Assembly: GCF_000253295.1 (NCBI RefSeq)
Contig: NC_015717.1
Location: 1,302,001-1,366,000, forward strand
Length of the DNA stretch: 64,000 nucleotides
Direction: 5' to 3'
Origin: Hyphomicrobium sp. MC1
GTDB lineage: Bacteria > Pseudomonadota > Alphaproteobacteria > Rhizobiales > Hyphomicrobiaceae
A program made the position numbers and the translations under genes. Shown here in pieces: positions 60,904 to 64,000 of this stretch. Within the stretch, counting starts at the first letter, position 1, and every line of letters begins with the position of its first letter. Below the pieces are notes generated by a model that saw nothing but the letters and a program-made list of their open reading frames with translations, was not told the DNA's origin and searched no databases.

Positions 60904-60957
60904 CACGAGCTTAGCCTTCGGCCCTTCCAGGACAACCTCGGGCTCTACTCGATTCCG

Positions 60958-61410
60958 TTACGGCGTCACCTTCGCGACTTCGGCGTCGAGACGCTGTTTC
61001 GCCTTGCCCGTTGCGACGAATGACTTCACCGCGTCGAGGTTGACGGGCTTGCCGATCTGGACGAGGGCGACCATGCCCATGCCGTAGTGGGGCAGGCATT
61101 TGAAAACGTAGAGGCCATCTTTCTCGGCCTTGAAGACGACTTCCTTGCTAAACGGGCCTTTCACTTCCGGTACGTCTGCCGGCCAGATGTTCGGCACGCT
61201 CTGAGCGTTGTGGCCCTTGTCGGTCGGGACGAACTTAATGGTGTCGCCGACTTCGGCCTTCACGAAGCCTGGAACGAAGACCATGAGATTGCCGGCGTCG
61301 TCCTTGTTGCGCATTTCAATGATGTGCTCGGTAGCGCTGGCGACATGCGGAGTGGAGACTGCAGACAGGGTGATGGCCCCCGCCATCAGAATTTGATGGG
61401 TTAGCTTCAT
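60958..61410 (-). CDS. Pseudoazurin
   Basis: A 150-residue periplasmic blue copper protein. The signal peptide is MKLTHQILMAGAITLSAVST and the mature part starts near TEHIIEMRNKDDAGNLMVFV. The type 1 copper ligands are visible: His in DKGHNAQSVP and Cys-His-Met in FKCLPHYGMGM. It carries electrons to copper nitrite reductase or nitrous oxide reductase and, in some methylotrophs, from methylamine dehydrogenase. ATG 61410 is chosen because it opens the signal peptide; ATG 61422 is an alternative. No denitrification genes are in the window. Confidence 0.94.
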   Translation of the reverse strand: MKLTHQILMAGAITLSAVSTPHVASATEHIIEMRNKDDAGNLMVFVPGFVKAEVGDTIKFVPTDKGHNAQSVPNIWPADVPEVKGPFSKEVVFKAEKDGLYVFKCLPHYGMGMVALVQIGKPVNLDAVKSFVATGKAKQRLDAEVAKVTP

Positions 61411-61651
61411 GTGTTTCCTCACCCCGGCTTTTTGTTTACGAAAAACGTATAGAATAGGATCGCCGACTTCTCAAGCGCCGTTTTGCCGCGCTCTTTAGGT
61501 TGCGCGTCTGACTCCCGGCCGGAACGCGCATATCGGGCGCTGCCAAAAAGACGCGCGGCGCACGGGGGGCGGAAACACTTATCCCCGGTTCAGCAGCGGA
61601 TGATACAATTCGCTTCAGTCGCCAGCATGGTTTTGAAAGAGCGAGAAACGG

Positions 61652-62347
61652 TTGAGTACGGATCAATTTCGGCAGACGGTTAAAACGATTCTCGGCGCTC
61701 TCTGGCGCGGTACGGTCATTGCGATCTGGACACTTCGCGAGCTTCTGCGGACGGCCTGGAGCATCGTGCGCGGGCCGCTGATAACGGCGCTTAATATTAC
61801 TGCAGCGCTGATCATCCTTTTCGAAGAGTGGGGATGGCGGCCGCTTTCGAACCTGCTCGGGAGGCTCGCAGCGTTCGCGCCGATCGCGGCGATCGAGCGG
61901 TTGCTGGCGCGTCTGCCGCCTTATGCGGCGCTCATTGCGCTGGCCTTGCCAACCTCGCTGTTGCTGCCGCTGAAGTTCGTGGCGATCTGGCTGCTCGCGA
62001 ATGAGCATTTTCTGTCGGCGACCTTGCTGTTCGTCGGGGCCAAGATCGCGTCGACGGCGCTTATCGCGCGCGTCTTTCTGTTGGTGAAACCGGCGCTGAT
62101 GCGGATCGGCTGGTTTGCTGCGCTCTTCAACTGGTTCATGCCCTGGAAGGATGCTCTTTATGCGCAGATCCGGGCATCGTGGGTCTGGCGCTACGGTCGT
62201 GTCGTCAAGGCGCGGGCGATGGCGGAGGTCCGGAAGGCCTGGGCGGCCGCACGTCCGCAAGTTGCGGCGGTCTGGCGGCGGTGGACGGGGCGGGAGCTGC
62301 CCTTTTCTGACGCGGCGCGCAAAAGCGCTGATCTTTCTTCGAAGTGA
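61652..62347 (+). CDS. Membrane protein, unknown
   Basis: A 231-residue protein starting at TTG. An N-terminal amphipathic helix is followed by three hydrophobic segments (LITALNITAALIILF, AALIALALPTSLLLPLKFVA and LLFVGAKIASTALIARVFLL). The end is basic and helical (VVKARAMAEVRKAWAAARPQ). No characterised family was recognised. Divergent from pseudoazurin by 241 bp. Confidence 0.7.
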   Translation: MSTDQFRQTVKTILGALWRGTVIAIWTLRELLRTAWSIVRGPLITALNITAALIILFEEWGWRPLSNLLGRLAAFAPIAAIERLLARLPPYAALIALALPTSLLLPLKFVAIWLLANEHFLSATLLFVGAKIASTALIARVFLLVKPALMRIGWFAALFNWFMPWKDALYAQIRASWVWRYGRVVKARAMAEVRKAWAAARPQVAAVWRRWTGRELPFSDAARKSADLSSK

Positions 62348-62613
62348 TTCGTGCTTCGCCTGCGCCGGAAGATGAGACGCCTACTGACGGATGGAAAAGT
62401 TCCCGCTCTGCGACATGTCGGACCTGATCGGCATCCCCAATGATTGCAAAATGGCAACAGCTCCTCGGCAGGCAGTGGGCAACGATGCTGTTTTTGAATT
62501 CCAATGTTGACTGGTTGCGTCAAGTATCTTCTGTTCAGTTCATTGGGCCGGGAGGCAACAGGTTCAATAGCCGGGACGTCGAGGTGCGGGGTCCGGCGTT
62601 TGGGGGAATGACG

Positions 62614-63909
62614 ATGGGATCGAAACTCGTGGCCGGCATCTTGCCGGTCTTTGCGCTGGGCACTCTCGTGTCCACCGTCGCCGCAAAGGCTGACGACGCT
62701 TCTGCCAACGGCGTGCCGGAGGATTCGATTGCTCACGATTGGGATGATCCGATGCGGGCCTCATTGGCGAAGCAGGGCATCCTCTACGGTGTGGGGTACA
62801 TCGGCGAGTACTGGAATGTCGCTAAGGGCGGCAACTCGCAGGGCTCGAACTACGACGGCTTGGTTTCCGCGTTTACGGATTTCGATCTCGACAAGATGTT
62901 CGGCTGGAAGGGCGGGGCTATTCACGCCAGCGCCTATTACCTGAACGGTGTCGGTCCGGCGACGCAGCGCATCGGCAACATCTTCCCACCGAGCAACATC
63001 GAAGGCGACGAGCGGTTGCGCTTGTTCGAGTTGTGGTTCGAGCAGTCGCTGCTGGATGACAAGGTGAAGGTGCGTATCGGTTCGCTGGCAGCCGATAGCG
63101 AATTCTTTATCAGCGATACGGCTGCTGTGTTTCTCAACAGCACGTTCGGGTGGTCGGCAGCGACAGCCAACAACATGGCTGCCGGTGGTCCTGGATATCC
63201 GCTGGCGTCGCTCGGCGTGCGTGTCCAGTATCAGCCGACGGATAATCTCAACATTCTCGCTGCGGTGTTCAACGGCAGCCCGGCGGATCCGTTTGCGGAT
63301 GATCCGCAGGCCGACAACCCGCATGGCGTGAACTTCCGTCTGCAGGATGCGCCGCTGCTGATGGTCGAAGCGCAGTATAAATATAACATCGGCATGCCCG
63401 GCACGTTCAAGTTCGGCGGCTGGAAGCAGTTCAATCATTACGCGCCGGAATTTCTCAATCCGAACGAGCTGGATACCAGCTCCGGCGTCTATGGCATCAT
63501 CGACCAGCAGATCTGGAAGGGTGCGCATGATGACGCGGTCAGCGCATTCGTTCGCCTCGGTGGTTCGCCGGATAAGCAGAACCTGATCAACACCTACGTC
63601 GATACCGGCATCGTGTTCACTGGCTTCGTGCCGGGGCGCAAGGATGATTCATTCGGCGCCGCCTTTGCCTATGGCCATGTCTCGAACAAGCTGCAGCAGG
63701 CTCAGATCGATGATGGCCAGACGGTCATCTCCGACTACGAGTCGGTGGTCGAACTGAACTATACTGCGAAGATCTCGCCCGGCTTCTCGGTTGCGCCTGA
63801 TTTCCAGTATATCTGGAACCCCGGTGGTCGGGTGCCAAGCGAGAACAATCCGGCCGTGCCGGAGAAAGACGCGGCCGTGTTCGGCGTCCGGACCACGCTC
63901 AATTATTAA
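62614..63909 (+). CDS. OprB-type carbohydrate-selective porin
   Basis: A 431-residue outer-membrane beta-barrel. The signal peptide is MGSKLVAGILPVFALGTLVS (the mature protein starts near ADDASANG). The barrel has repeated aromatic strands such as GVGYIGEYWNVAKGG, KFGGWKQFNHYAPEFLNP and a C-terminal FGVRTTLNY with the terminal aromatic. ATG 62614 is chosen after GGGGG. OprB allows diffusion of sugars. It stands alone, with a further gene starting 58 bp later. Confidence 0.9.
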   Translation: MGSKLVAGILPVFALGTLVSTVAAKADDASANGVPEDSIAHDWDDPMRASLAKQGILYGVGYIGEYWNVAKGGNSQGSNYDGLVSAFTDFDLDKMFGWKGGAIHASAYYLNGVGPATQRIGNIFPPSNIEGDERLRLFELWFEQSLLDDKVKVRIGSLAADSEFFISDTAAVFLNSTFGWSAATANNMAAGGPGYPLASLGVRVQYQPTDNLNILAAVFNGSPADPFADDPQADNPHGVNFRLQDAPLLMVEAQYKYNIGMPGTFKFGGWKQFNHYAPEFLNPNELDTSSGVYGIIDQQIWKGAHDDAVSAFVRLGGSPDKQNLINTYVDTGIVFTGFVPGRKDDSFGAAFAYGHVSNKLQQAQIDDGQTVISDYESVVELNYTAKISPGFSVAPDFQYIWNPGGRVPSENNPAVPEKDAAVFGVRTTLNY

Positions 63910-63967
63910 TCTGACTTCTACCGTCTGACTTGCGCCTCCTAGTGCCACAGCGCTAGGAGGCCTTTTC

Positions 63968-64000
63968 ATGAGTAGCACAGAAACAGACCTGCGCCCCATT
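63968..64000 (+). CDS. First eleven codons of a further gene
   Basis: ATG 63968 follows AGGAGG by seven bases and reads MSSTETDLRPI up to the right edge. Too short to identify. A gene here is suggested by the very good ribosome site. Confidence 0.5.
   Translation, partial: MSSTETDLRPI

Overview
The window is about 60 % GC chromosomal DNA of an alphaproteobacterium in the Hyphomicrobiales, most like a methylotroph such as Hyphomicrobium. Lineage markers are the hybrid kinase CckA, the ATP synthase inhibitor subunit zeta (DUF1476), a one-cysteine DksA, a separate PurS, and a sequence matching the sigma-EcfG stress promoter. Methylotrophy is suggested by a formaldehyde-activating-enzyme (Fae) homologue, a 29-codon PQQ precursor gene (pqqA), pseudoazurin and the MeaB GTPase. 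No rRNA, tRNA, CRISPR array, prophage or intact insertion sequence was found. The organism assignment is inference from gene content.

Layout. 1-1060: the 5' end of a gene leaving the left edge, divergent from a TetR regulator, with two near-identical operators between them. 1109-5921: asparagine synthase, a MoxR-type ATPase, DksA with a histone-H1-like tail and a small exported protein. 5995-9787: FliO, CckA and the Fae homologue. 9934-16687: two related exported proteins, recA, alaS, a small exported protein and a methyltransferase. 16716-25029: DUF4241 protein, icd, a TrmJ-type methyltransferase with an extra N-terminal domain, rpsD, a duplicated PqiA-like membrane protein, a P1 peptidase and a MEKHLA protein. 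25292-32973: grxD, bolA, pqqA, several small exported or unknown genes, a glycosyltransferase-like protein, an FKBP isomerase and purL. 33240-38070: mostly accessory, with a copper-type DUF305 protein, a 1.2 kb gene-poor stretch, a 29-codon mini-gene with its own terminator, LysR and an AEC transporter. 38215-40665: purQ, purS and purC. 41052-43501: ATP synthase zeta, a small hydrolase, a DUF892 ferritin-like protein and an Excalibur protein. 43498-47815: an envelope-glycosylation cassette (GT39-type transferase, GT2-GtrA fusion, two PAP2 phosphatases). 47979-50948: purB, small genes and a double-CDGSH protein. 51282-55246: amino-acid permease, CorA and MeaB. 55428-60501: a degraded acyltransferase tail, a LOG-family protein, a TolA-like LysM protein and an Atm1-type ABC exporter. 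60579-64000: pseudoazurin, a membrane protein, an OprB porin and the first codons of one more gene.

How the genes fit together. purB, purC, purS, purQ and purL are all on the minus strand but separated by accessory genes. The 43498-47815 cassette has the parts needed to make a lipid-linked sugar, flip it, transfer it and trim phosphates in the envelope.

The most unusual structure is a dispersed family of about 41-bp two-tier palindromes. There are ten copies between 9170 and 54013, all in the same orientation, and most begin about 6-12 bp after a stop codon. Both stems differ between copies but stay self-complementary, while the loop and junction sequences are constant.
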